A stretch of DNA of 64,000 nucleotides from Alopecurus myosuroides (taxonomy: Eukaryota; Streptophyta; Magnoliopsida; Poales; Poaceae): the NCBI GenBank assembly GCA_028641055.1, contig CM054062.1:271579092-271643091 (forward strand), given 5' to 3'. Within the stretch, counting starts at the first letter, position 1, and each line of letters begins with the position of its first letter. The position numbers were made by a program, and so were the translations under genes. The notes beneath the pieces are model-generated. The model had not been told where the DNA came from. It worked only from the letters and a program-made list of their open reading frames with translations, and did no database searches. Shown piece after piece: positions 34,771 to 45,498 of the stretch.

Positions 34771-36814
34771 AATTTGCAAACCGAGTCTATGCAAGTGTAG
34801 TAAGGACGCAGCTGGGACACGTTCCATGATCGTTCACGCTCTTGCATGGAGGAGGTGGAATGAGCAGTATCATTCACATAGTCCGACTCTTCCCTTGCGT
34901 CTACCAGATAATACGATCCATTGTGTAGATTCCGGCTTATAATGAACGGACCCTCCCATGGGGGGGAGATAACTTGTGTTTTCCCTCCTTGGATTGCACC
35001 AAACGTAGCACAAGGTCTCCTTCTTGAAAAACACGCGTCTTGACCCGGCGGCTATGCTATCACCGTAAATCCTGCTGATATATTGCGGACCGCTCCAAGG
35101 CTTGTTCCATGTGCTCTTCTAACATGTCCACAGCGTCTTGCCGGGTCTTCTTGTTTTCCACCTCAACATAGGCCGACACTCGTGGCGAGTTATGGATAAT
35201 ATCACTTGGGAGGACCGCCTCTGCACCATAAACCATAAAAAACAGGGTCATTTGAGTAGACCTTTTAGGTGTAGTATTGATTCCCCAGACCACAGAGGGT
35301 AACTCCTCAACCCATGCTCCAGCAGCTCGGAGACACGGGACTCGTAATCGTGGTTTTAACCCACGAAGCAGCTCTTGGTTTGCTCTCTCCACGTGCCCAT
35401 TGGCTTGTGGATGGGCCACCGAGGCTACATCAAGTCGAATGCCATTGTTTCCACAGAACTTTTCCATCTCTCCTAAGGACATATTGGTTCCATTGTCCGT
35501 GATTATGCTGTGGGGGTATCCAAAACGATATACGATCTTCTTCAAGAATTTCACAGCTGTGGCCGCTTCACAGTTCGTAACTGGCATGACCTCAACCCAC
35601 TTTGTGAATTTATCGATGGCTACTGGTAAATGAGTCTTTTTGCATGGAGACTTGTGGAAAGGGCCTACCATATCCATACCCCAAACAGCGAACGGCCAAG
35701 TCAATGGAATCGTCCGCAGCTCCATAGCCGGCACATGGGTTTGCCGAGCATACCTCTGACATCCATCACACCTTGCCACCAAGCATTCTGCATCTGCTAA
35801 AGCCGTAAGCCAAAAGAAACAGTGCCGATACGCCTTGGCCACAAGGGACCTTGTGGAGGCATGGTGCCCACAATCACCTTCATGAATTTCCTTTAATATT
35901 TGTCGGCCTTCTTCTAGAGCTACGCAGCGTAAAAAGATACCTGTAGCACTTCTCTTGTAAAGCTCACCACCAATGATAGAGTAACCTTTTGCCTGTCTCT
36001 GGATTTGCCGGGCTACGACTTCCTGCTGTGGTAACTCGCCCCGTAATAGAAACGCCAGGAATGGCTCAGTCCACTCTGGAATAGCGCATACCGCAGCCAC
36101 AAATTCCGAGTCTGGGTCTCGGTTGGCTATTTCTTCTTCTGACTCGGTTTTAACGGAAGGCCGCCACAATTCATCCAAGAAAACATTAGGCGGGACCGGC
36201 TCTCGACGAGAGCCGAGTCTCGACAGTGCATCCGCAGCCTCGTTCTTACGTCGGTCAATGTGCTCCACCTGATACCCTGAGAAAGACCCGGCTATTTTGT
36301 CCACCTCTCTGCGGTATGCTGCCATTGTTGCATCCTTTTTGTCCCACGTTCCTGAGACCTGCTGTACCAAGAGATCCGAATCTCCGTAGCACTTTATACG
36401 CTTAATGTTCATCTCCTTTGCTACACGCAATCCATGTAACAAGGCCTCATACTCGACTACATTGTTAGAGAAATCAAAGTGAATTTGCAAAACGTAGCGC
36501 AACTTATCTCCTTTTGGTGATGTGATCACAACACCAACTCCTGATCTTTCATACTGCTTGGAGCCATCGAAATGCATAACCCAAGATTCTGAACTCGGCA
36601 CCAACAAGGGTACGCTTGTCTGAGTCCAATCATTAACTAAATCGACCAGCGCCTGAGACTTGATCGCAGATCGGGGCTCATAATTGATATGATAATCGCC
36701 CATATTGATGGCCCACTTTGCTACCCTACCTGTACCATTTGAATTTCTTATGATATCTGCCATGGGTATGGAACTTACCACCATTATGGGGTGTTCTTGA
36801 AAATACGGCTTCAA
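34771..36814 (-). pseudogene. Tat pol: second RNase H and integrase
   Basis: A 584-codon open stretch (36814-35060). It has an RNase H-like domain typical of the Tat lineage (MHFDGSKQ, NNVVEYEALLHGL, GDSDLLVQQVSG, HIDRRKNEAADALSRL), then an integrase with an HHCC zinc-binding segment (HEGDCGHHAST...CDGCQRYA) and the catalytic core (WGMDMVGPF, ITDNGTNM, NGHVERANQ). At 35060 it meets TGA and TAG in place of sense codons, and recognisable integrase C-terminal sequence continues in frame to about 34780 (RRVKTRVFQEGDLV). It joins the upstream RNase H part through a TAA at 36815-36817. Confidence 0.9.
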
Positions 36815-38178
36815 TTACCGACTGGCCATGAATACCCCAAAAACTAGTTTCTGCCAGTGCGGATACCGCTGCTTTGCTTCTGATAAGACCTTGCTCACGT
36901 AATAAACCGGCCGTTGCACCGGGTAGTCCTTTCCATCCTCTTTACGCTCAACCACGACTACTGCACTAACTGCTCGAGGCCCGGCCGCAAAGTACAGTAA
37001 CATGGGATCTTTGGGACCCGGCGCTGCCAAAACCGGGGCTTCAGATAATTGCTTCTTCAGAGCTTCAAACGCCTCATCCGTCTCTTGATCCCATACGAAC
37101 TTGTCTGTTTTCTTTAATAGTCGGTATAAGGGTATTGCTTTTTCTCCGAGCCGAGATATGAACCGGCTCAGTGCTGCTACACATCCTGTAAGTTTCTGGA
37201 CGTGTTTCAATTCCTCTGGCTTTTTAGGCTCTGAATAGCTTTGATCTTCTCCGGGTTAGCCTCGATCCCTCGCTCAGAAACGATGAAACCAAGCAGTTTC
37301 CCCGCAGGAACTCCGAACACACATTTTGTTGGGTTGAGCTTCATTTGATATCTCCTCAGGTTTTTGAAGGTCTCTTTTAGGTCATCAATGAATGTTTATG
37401 CGTTCCTTGTTTTGATCACCACATCATCAACATAAGCATGGACATTGCGCCCAATCTGATCCTCAAAACACTTCTGAATGCACCATTGATACGTTGCGCC
37501 GGCATTTTTCAATCCAAAGGTCATGGTTTTGTAACAAAAAGATCCAAAGGGGGTTATGAATGACGTCTTCTCCCAATCCTCCTTTTTGAGCTTTATCTGA
37601 TGATACCCGGAATAGGCATCCATAAAACATAACAAGTCACTTCCCGCCACTGCATCTATGATCCAGTCAATCCTTGGAAGGGCGAACGGATCTTTTGGAC
37701 AATGCTTGTTGATACTCGTGTAATCTATGCACATTCTCCACTCGTTATTCTTTTTCAACACCAAAACCGGATTTGCCAACCATTGGGGGTGGAAAACCTC
37801 CATGATAAAGCCGACTGCTAATAGCCGAGCTACCTCTGCTCCTATAGCTTTTATTCTTTCCTCATTCATTTTCCTCAAGCCCTGCTTCACTGGCCGGGAC
37901 TTGGGGTCAACGTGTAAGCTGTGCTCAGCAAGTTCAGTCGGGATACCCGGCATGTCGCTAGGCGTCCAAGCAAAAACATCCTGATTCTCGCGGATAAACT
38001 CGATGAGCGCGCCTTCCTCCTTGCTATCCAGGTTGGACCCTATGGCAAACTGCTATGAAGAGTCGCCCTCAATGAAAGCCACCATCTTTGTGTCTTGGGC
38101 TGCTTTAAACTTAGCTCTCTCATCATCAGTATTTGGTTTTTTCAAAGCGGTTCGATCTTCCGGGTCTACCTTAGACCT
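36815..38178 (-). pseudogene. Tat pol: reverse transcriptase and first RNase H
   Basis: The reverse transcriptase is at 37953-37396 (MCIDYTSINKHCPKDPFALP, FMDAYSGYHQI, TFGLKNAGATYQ, and the catalytic YVDDVVIK). It then passes an in-frame TAA (37396-37398) and a one-base loss near 37228 in a KKPEE-coding A-run that shifts the frame, into the RNase H (37210-36815; DEAFEALKKQLSEAPVLA, YYVSKVLSEAKQRYP). Two more stops (38179-38181 and 38053-38055) separate it from gag-protease. All pieces other than the shift are in one frame. Confidence 0.9.
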
Positions 38179-38181
38179 CTA

Positions 38182-41100
38182 ATATCTGAGCTCTTCCTTT
38201 GCACAAGCTTGTTCTGCAAGTGCCGCATCTCCCTCGTCGCACTCTGCTGCCACAGCTCTGTTCCCATGTATAGTGATGGTCCGTTTAGGACCCGGAATCT
38301 TCAACTGTAGGTAGACGTAACACGGCCTTGCCATGAACTTGGCGTAATCCGGCCTTACAAACAATGCGTGATAAGGACTACGCAACTTAACCACCTCGAA
38401 TGTGATCCACTCTACTCTGTAATTATCCTTGGATTCTCCAAAAGCAACCTCCAGTGATATCTTTTCCTCAGGGCAGGCCGAATGTCCTGGTACAATTCCA
38501 TGAAAAATTGTGGAACTTTTGTGCAGCTGAGACTCTTTGAGCCCCATACGCAAAAAGGTCTCCCAATATAGGATATTGATACTGCTCCCACCATCCATCA
38601 GAACCTTCTTTAATTCATAGCCATTGACCTGCGGCGCTACTACCAAAGCTAGCACACCCGGATGTTCTATTGCTTCCGGGTGATCCCTCCTACTCCATGT
38701 TACTTCCTGATCCGACCATCTCAGGTATCTCGGGACACCCGAAGAAACCGAATTTACAGCTCTTTTGAGTATCTTCCTCTCCCTCTTGGAGGTCCCAGTG
38801 GTGTGAACATGATACTGTCCTAGCTGCTTTGGGTTACTCTGAAAGCCCCTTGCACCACCCTGGTTATTACCCGTGTTACCAGCTCCTGCATTGCCTGCAG
38901 GGGGTGGACCGTTGCCCGGGTTTCCGCCCAGACCCGGCCCTCCTCCCCGGACTGCACCTTGTAGAGCCTTCTGTATTTCCTCGTTTTTCCACCTTTGTAG
39001 ATCCACACATTGCTCCAATGAATGATTAGTCGGCATGCCGTTCCTACTATAGCGCGGGAAAGGCATCTTGAAGGCTTCTATGTGGTTAGTCGGCCATGGT
39101 GGCCCCTGATAATTGTTTCCTCCGTTAAAGTTTCCGTCCGCTCTAGGTCTTGTAAACCCGGCTTCAGTACTGGCGACTAACTCGGAGCCCCCCTCATACG
39201 GACGTTTATGCTGATTGTTTCCATTGCCACCATTGTTACCTCCATTGTCATTCGGTGCAGCCCCATTACCGGTTCTTCCATTATTGCTCACATTAGCGTT
39301 TCCCTTCTTGTCCTCGATATCCTCTTCTGTGGTGTCAGTGGAGGCATGCTTGTTGCATGCATCCATCAACTCTCCCATAGTAATTTCTGAAACATGCCTG
39401 CTGAATTTCACGCGTACCAATTTTTGCACCAAGGGCGTATATCTGCATGTTTTCGCCATAGCTTGTATCGCATCCTTGGGCTGGATATCGGTGGAAGAGT
39501 GGAGTATCTCCATGACTCGGCGCACCCAGCTGCCTAACGACTCTCCCTTTCTTTGCACACACCGATCCAAGTCGTCAATCGTGTATAGTTTCCTGCAAGT
39601 TCCATGAAAATGCTTGACGAAAGCCGACTTAAGCTCACTCCATGAATTGATAGACCTCTCAGGCAGGTTATTGAACCATAGTTTAGTTGCTCCTTCGAAC
39701 ATCATGAGATACATAAATTTGGCTTGGAGCCTTTATGAAGCGTTGCGAATAGACATGGCCATCTCATAGCTGCTCAACCAGGTCTCAGGATCCATGGTCG
39801 GCTCATAGTTGACAACTTTACCCGGCTCCTTGAATTTGTCCGGGTAAGGCTTAGCCCTGATAGCATCTGATAAGCATTTGGGTCCAGCTAAATTTGTCAA
39901 CACCGGCCTTACTCTTGAAATGTGTGAAACCTCGGCTGCTGCGGCGAGAGGCGCACCAACTCCTGAACCTCGCACAGCAGACCCGGCTGCACGCCTTGCC
40001 TGAGAACTATCCACAATAGCCTGTGCCGCTGAGACCACAGGAGCTGCTGGTCTAAGGGGAGGAGGCGGCATTTGCTGCTGCTCTGCCCTCCGTCGTGCTG
40101 AATTCGACTGAATATTCCTCGTATTGCCTTCCTGCCGACTGATATACGGCGTCCCGTGCATCCCGCTCCTGTTGTCCGGGTAATTGGCTTGCTGAGCCAC
40201 CGCGGTGCGTAACATCTCTATAGCCCGCCGGGTTTCTATTGCTTGAGGCGATTCTCCCAGTGGAATACGGTCGAGCGCTAAAGTTGCGGCATACACGTTG
40301 TCCATAGGGTTATTGAAGTGACCCGGAGGGGTATGAAATCGTGATGGTGGTGGTTGCACAACACTGCCCCCAGCCACCCCAACATGTAGCACAGGTGACC
40401 CAGTCGGCGCGTTAGCCGGTTTTCCTCCAAGCGCTGCTCCTGCATACCCAGTTCCTCGATTCACGATTGGGATTTGCTGGTCTTGAGGCATAATGAATAA
40501 CGCGGCCGGTTGTAGGGCTCCGCCTGTCGCAGGCAGTCTCGTCTGGTGCCTCTGATTATATGCTCTAGTCGTCTGTGCCTGTATACGATCCTCTAACTCA
40601 TCCACCTGACGTTGACGCGCGGCCATCTGTAATTTCTCAGCCTCTACACCTCTCCTCTGTTGTTCCAATGCTCGGCGGGCCACATCCAGGTCTCTGGCCC
40701 GGGCCGCTGCATTCTACGGGGTTATCGCCGTTGCTAACACTGTGGGATCCAAGATTAAGTTGTTGCTGAACAGAGCCGGATTCGGTGGGTGTGACGTTCC
40801 CGCACCGGCTGTTCTGTTCGTCCTAAACCCGAACATGTTCCTGTGATGAGAAGTTTCACCCGTTTCGCTAGTGACGGATGTCTGTTCACCATCGACCCGG
40901 GCTCCAGCCGGGTTTCCATTAATCGGAGTCTGTTGTTGGGCCAGCGCTTGCGCCGCACCAGCCGCGGCTACCGACACATCACCCTGATTCAGATTTATCG
41001 CGGGGGCTGTGTAGACCGCAACTCGGCGCGCAATGCCTGGTGAAGATTCTTATTCTTCTTCCTCGCAGCTATCTTCTTCATACCGATCTTCGAGCAGGTG

Positions 41101-41448
41101 CAAGATAGATTCAGTGTCATCATCTCCAGTAACCCGGCCACGCGGGGTCCATGCCGGCTCCTCCGGCTGTTCCCTCTTCGTGGGGGGTGCTTTCTCCAGT
41201 TCTGCCGTGCCTACCGACTCTTCCCCATCCGATTGAACGCAGGTGGCGGCCCCTGACACAGAATCATACTCATTATTGTCAGAAATTAAACCAGACGTAC
41301 GTACCATACCCACGAAGACGTTGACCCGGCCGATCCTGACGACAAATCCGGTTTCCAGTTGATCCGACTCTGGCCCCCAGCCAAAATCGTCGACGATCTT
41401 CTCTCCTTCGGGGTTGGTGATGATCTTGCCAAGAACGAGGTTCTTCAT
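38182..41448 (-). pseudogene. Tat gag and protease
   Basis: ATG at 41448 opens an acidic leader (KNLVLGKIITNPEGEKI) that stops at 41050. The same frame continues through stops at 40714 and 39733 into the gag core (39714-38182: MYLMMFEGATKLWFNNLPE, SWSELKSAFVKHFHG), a Gly/Asn-rich linker and the aspartic protease (VLMDGGSSINILY). That four open stretches share one frame shows a single ancestral gag-pol frame with point-mutation stops. The leader between the LTR and ATG is only about 65 bases. Confidence 0.88.
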
Positions 41449-41492
41449 GCTTTCCAGAGCTTCTCACATAATGTAAACACCTTTGGACGTAG

Positions 41493-41511
41493 GCCCCACG
41501 GTGGGCGCCAA
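41493..41511 (-). other. Tat primer binding site
   Basis: On the minus strand TTGGCGCCCACCGTGGGGC follows directly after the 5' LTR. TGGCGCC-starting primer sites are typical of Gypsy elements. I do not assign the tRNA with certainty. Confidence 0.6.
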
Positions 41512-41512
41512 C

Positions 41513-42094
41513 TGTCGTGGGAAAGTCACGGCAGACGTTACCGGAGGTAACTTAGGTTGGGGTAAATCGACTCTGGTGTTTGGAAGAGGGTTTAGCTCAG
41601 ATCGGACACAAGACTTATCCCGGTTCAGCCTCTCCATTGGAGATAATAGCTTACTTCCTGCTAGGATCTTATTGATTATCGATCTATAGGCTCGGACTGC
41701 AATGTCACCGAGACTCCAAATCTAGGGTTACAAGTACTTGCTCTCGTATATCTCGAATAACTCAAATCCTTCTCATCTCTCTCTATGCCCTAGAAGCCGG
41801 TTTATATATAATACCTGGTTTCCTGGCTTTCCTTACAAGATACATCTAGAGTCCTACTCGGGGTCTACACGTAACCCTAAATTACTCTCCGCGTCCCCCA
41901 AGTCTTGGATTCCGTGCTTCGCACCGCCTTTCGGGTCTTCTAGAACCTTTCTTCCACGAGCCGAGTTACCACTACAATTGTTGGCCCATCGGTGACACCC
42001 GACCCAACATCATATTAGAAAGTCTCGCGTAAATCCCTTCCAGCCGGGTCTTTGTTCCTCTTCATGGGCCTGACGGGTTATCATCCCCCCAACA
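41513..42094 (-). repeat. Tat element 5' LTR (element orientation)
   Basis: A 582-bp direct repeat of 28907-29488, followed on the plus side by the target duplication gtacg. Confidence 0.93.
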
Positions 42095-42404
42095 GTACGC
42101 ATCCTCAGTCTGGCTGTCACGTTGCGGGGTCTCCGGTCACGGACGATGGGGTCTCCATCGTCGGTGCGCGCGTGACACGGGACGAACGTCGCATGCGGGT
42201 GCCACCAACCCGGTCAACGTACACGCACCTGTGGGATAAAATCCGTGCGGCGGGGAAGCCCAGGGTCATTTTCGTTTCGGTTTATACTCCTGTCCCCATC
42301 CTCATATCTACTTCCTTCCCCTCCTGGCTCACTACAGTACACGGCGAACGGAGAGGCTACGCTGCGGTGGTAGCAGATCCGCCCCCATGGCCTTTGAGTA
42401 CTGA
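42095..42404 (+). other. LINE 5' untranslated region (probable)
   Basis: GC-rich sequence between the Tat insertion point and the LINE ORF1 start. No gene of its own is seen. It was contiguous with 28906 and upstream before the Tat element landed. Confidence 0.45.
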
Positions 42405-44004
42405 ATGAGTGGGCGCGGTGGCGCTCAGCGGGGACGCGCTAATTTCCCTCCGCTGCGCCCTCATGGTGGCTACCCACCTCCACCCGGGGTTGGAGTTCGT
42501 CCTCCCCTCCACGCCAATGGTCCTCGACAGCCGCGGGGGCGTGAGACCTTCCGTGCTGCTGACTGCATGGAGGGAAGGCTTGGCCGCGACAACACCGACA
42601 GATCTCGCAGTAGGGAGGGGCAAAGAGGTAACCCCAACCCTAACCGCCTTGGAGCTATTAGCCGCGACATCTCCTTTGGATCTTCACAAGCGTTTAGAGA
42701 TAGAGATAGGGACAGATGGGCCCATAGATCTAAGATGCGAGAGGAGAAATGAGACAATTCTTTTGGAAATCGTATAATAGATGTTGAATCTAGATGGGCG
42801 GAGACGGCTAGCAACTCCTCTGTAGGTGCTACCCCTTACCCAGCTCGCAGGGAAAATTCTTTGTCTCATGAAATCCTCGGTAGTGAGGGAGCAGAAGAGA
42901 TAGATGCGCAGCCAAATCGCGTGAGAAATGCTGAGGATAGGAATGTGTCCATTCAGGAAAATCAGGATCAGATTATTGACTTGGAAAATTCATGTGGAAT
43001 GTGCGGTGGAAACCATGTGGATAGCTTCAGATACTATGGGGTGATGCCCTGGGAACTGGCAGCCCCTTTCGTGGTCGTAGCTGTACCTAGGAGTGGGTTC
43101 TTTGTGACCCCAAATATCCTCAATGAAGCTCCTTCTGGTGATATTTATCAGGCAGTGGTGGAAGTTATGGAGGGAGATCCTTCAAGTCGACAAATTGAAC
43201 AAGAGTTCACTCAATGGGCAGGTACTCGCTGCACTTGGAGGTGGTATGCTAAGCCCATGGGGGCTGGGAGATTCCTTATTCGATTTCCCAGTCCCAGGGA
43301 CATAGCTGCATGGGTTCACTTTGGAAGGACTAATATGAGAGCAATGCCTTAGGGTTGTGATCCAAGTTGACCACTGGATCCCTGAATATGACGCAATTAC
43401 AGCGATGGACATAGCTTGGTTCCAGATCAGAGGGATCCCTTTGGACAATAGGAACTGTCCTACTTCTTCCTTTTTAGGCAGTATGGTTGGCAGAACTATC
43501 AAGGTGGACATGCATAGTCTGAACAATGTGGACTACGTTAGGATCCTTATTGGTAATCTTGATGTGGGTCTCATTCCACCTATAGTCCCCAATGTTAACT
43601 TTGGAAACAGTTTCTTTGATATAGAATTTACTAGGGAGATACGGGTGGGGAAGCAAGGAAAAGAGAAAGCAGCAAATACTATTACTGATAAAGAACTTGG
43701 TGGTTCTGGCAAGGGAGGTGGCTCTTCTCAGCACACTCCTAAGAAGCAGAAATCTGACAATGGTGCAAGTGCCAGAAATAATGTACCAGCTCAAGTGGGT
43801 TTCATGAGAGTTGCAAGGAGATCCTACTTGGCCAATGAAGCTGGCAAGTTGGTGCCATCAAGGCAGGAGGTGCAGGTTGAAGGTGACAAATATGGGAAGA
43901 GGAAAGCTCCAGAGCCTGCTATCTCAAATGATGATGATAGTGATGAAGAGGACTCTTTTGCTGTGAGAGTGCACATGCTGGGATACAATCCCCTTCAGCC
44001 ATAG
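42405..44004 (+). pseudogene. LINE ORF1 (gag-like), broken by two stops
   Basis: ATG at 42405 starts an Arg/Gly/Pro-rich N-terminus (MSGRGGAQRGRANFPPLR) that ends at a stop near 42750. The next part (42861-43352) has a zinc-knuckle-like segment (SCGMCGGNHVDSFRYYG) and the conserved PWE..APF, then TRCTWRWYAKPMG and FLIRFPSPRDIAAWV. After another stop the frame continues from 43357 (WFQIRGIPLDNR, DVGLIPPIVPNVNFGN...FDIEFTREI) to TAG at 44004. These are the DUF4283-type gag-like features of plant L1 ORF1. ORF2 would lie downstream but the SIRE-type Copia element entered 39 bases after the stop, so it must resume beyond the window. Confidence 0.75.
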
Positions 44005-44203
44005 AATCAGCTGGTGCCTTCCTCTAGTGTGGGCACTAGCAGGTGAAAGTGCATTTGCATCTTTGATCTCTCTTAGGTTTTGGAGTTAATAACAACACTA
44101 CTAAGTATCTAATAGTGCGTCGAAGTATTTCAGGAAGTATCAACTAGACGCAAAAAGGTGAAGAGAATTCCAAGACAAAGCAACCAAGTTCAGCATGACT
44201 CAG

Positions 44204-44705
44204 CGGTAGTACCGGGCTCCCCAGCGGTAGTATCGATCTTCACAGCAAGCGGTAGTACCGCGCCCAGTACCGCCAGAGTGAAAATGCGTACTGTTTCCAG
44301 CGGTACTGCAGCAGTACTGGCTCGGTTGTACCGCTATCATATTGATCTTTGAGCAAAACCTTGCTCAACGGTAGTACCGATACTGACTAGCGGTAGTACC
44401 GCTGCCTCCAGGAAGCGGTAGTACCGCCCTCAGTACCGGCCCTTCTACCGCCAGCAAGGATTTGCTCATGGTAACGTTTACGGTACTAGGGCGGTAGTGC
44501 CCTAGTACTACCGCCAGCCACTTCGATTTAATTCGAAGTTGTGTCCAACGGTAGTACCGTTGTGCACCCGCAGTAGTACCGCTGCTGGAGTACCACGGTA
44601 CTTTGGCGGTGGTATCGCTCGCGCCCTGTGTCTGGGACACCCCAGTACCGCTCACATTGCCAGGTAGCGGTAGTACCGCTGGCACCAGCGGTAGTACCGC
44701 CAGGC
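44204..44705 (+). repeat. Array of CGGTAGTACCG quasi-palindromes in the LTR
   Basis: More than ten exact or near copies of the 11-mer CGGTAGTACCG occur in about 500 bases, among half-site forms (CAGTACCGCC, GCGGTACT). The 11-mer is a perfect inverted repeat around one central G. They end about 40 bases before the TATA box. A similar array with central C is at about 63810-64000. Confidence 0.85.
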
Positions 44706-44742
44706 ACAAAAAAGGGTCAAACGACTAGTTTGGGTAGGGGGC

Positions 44743-44750
44743 TATAAATA
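44743..44750 (+). promoter_or_regulatory. TATA box of the SIRE-type LTR
   Basis: TATAAATA in a GGGGGC...CCCC context, just after the quasi-palindrome array and before a CT-rich leader (CCCTTCTTCCCCC). Confidence 0.65.
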
Positions 44751-45445
44751 CCCCATCCCCTTCTTCCCCCAAAGGTTGCTTGCTCCAGCATTGAATACAA
44801 GCATTTATTGAGCCTCCAAAGTTATATTTCTCCCAATCCCTCCACCCAAACTTGTTGATACTTGGAGGATTGAATGAGAAGGCCCCGATCTACATCTTCA
44901 CCGAGCCGTTCTTCATTCCACCCTCTCTAGCTTGAGGGATCTAGCCTAGGGTTTCCTCTTGTGGAGAACCTAGGCATCTTGCTACTTGTTGGTGATATGA
45001 GATTGTTTGGAGCCCCCAATTTGGTTGTGGGTGTGTGCCCCAAGCTTGTTTGTAAAGGACTATATTCCCGCCTCAAAGGGGATCAATAGTGGAAGGTGGA
45101 CTAGGCCTTTGTGGTGGGGTTCATCGGAGAATAGGGTGAGGCCTTTGTGGCGTTGAGTAGGACTTTGTGCGAGATCACACCCCTGCAACGAGACGTACTC
45201 CCTTAACAAGGAGGAACTCGGGAATACATCATGTCTCCGTGTGCTTCATATCGGCTACCTCGTTCCCTTCCTCCTTTACTATTGCTTGTATTATTATTGT
45301 GCTTGCCTTGTCATATAGGTAAATTCACCATAGTTGCATCTTATAGAGAATTTACCTTTGTGTCAAGCCTAATTGTTACAGAAAAATTAAAATTGGTCGT
45401 AGAACCTATTCACCCCCCTCTAGGTGCCTATACTTTACTTTCAAT

Positions 45446-45457
45446 TGGTATCAGAGC
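45446..45457 (+). other. SIRE-type Copia primer binding site, initiator tRNA-Met
   Basis: TGGTATCAGAGC begins two bases after the LTR end and matches the complement of the 3' end of initiator tRNA-Met. Confidence 0.9.
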
Positions 45458-45498
45458 TTCGGCTCTTCTATCGGGCTTAACCGCCTAAGAGTTTAAGT

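Larger units (their letters stand above)
28907..42094 (-). mobile_element. Complete Ty3/Gypsy retrotransposon of the Tat lineage
   Basis: Two 582-bp LTRs (28907-29488 and 41513-42094) start TGTCGTGGG and end CCCAACA. They are flanked by a perfect 5-bp duplication gtacg (28902-28906 and 42095-42099). On the minus strand the order is gag, protease, reverse transcriptase, RNase H, a second RNase H-like domain, integrase, which is Gypsy order with the double RNase H known for Tat/Retand/RIRE2-type elements. An antisense multi-exon gene lies between integrase and the 3' LTR, another Tat trait. The length is 13.2 kb. The coding region is one ancestral frame broken by many stops and a frameshift, so the copy is dead. 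Confidence 0.95.
44044..45443 (+). repeat. SIRE-type Copia 5' LTR
   Basis: It begins TGAAAGTGCA and ends ACTTTACTTTCA. It holds a dense array of quasi-palindromes (44204-44705) in the U3 part, then a TATA box. The matching 3' LTR lies outside the window, so the limits come from the primer site, the TG/CA ends and the LINE junction. Confidence 0.8.

Noticed and set aside
34771..41448. Gypsy gag-pol considered as an endogenous virus or envelope-bearing element
   Set aside because: The additional ORF is antisense with the PF04195 domain and is not envelope-like; the double RNase H marks the Tat lineage.
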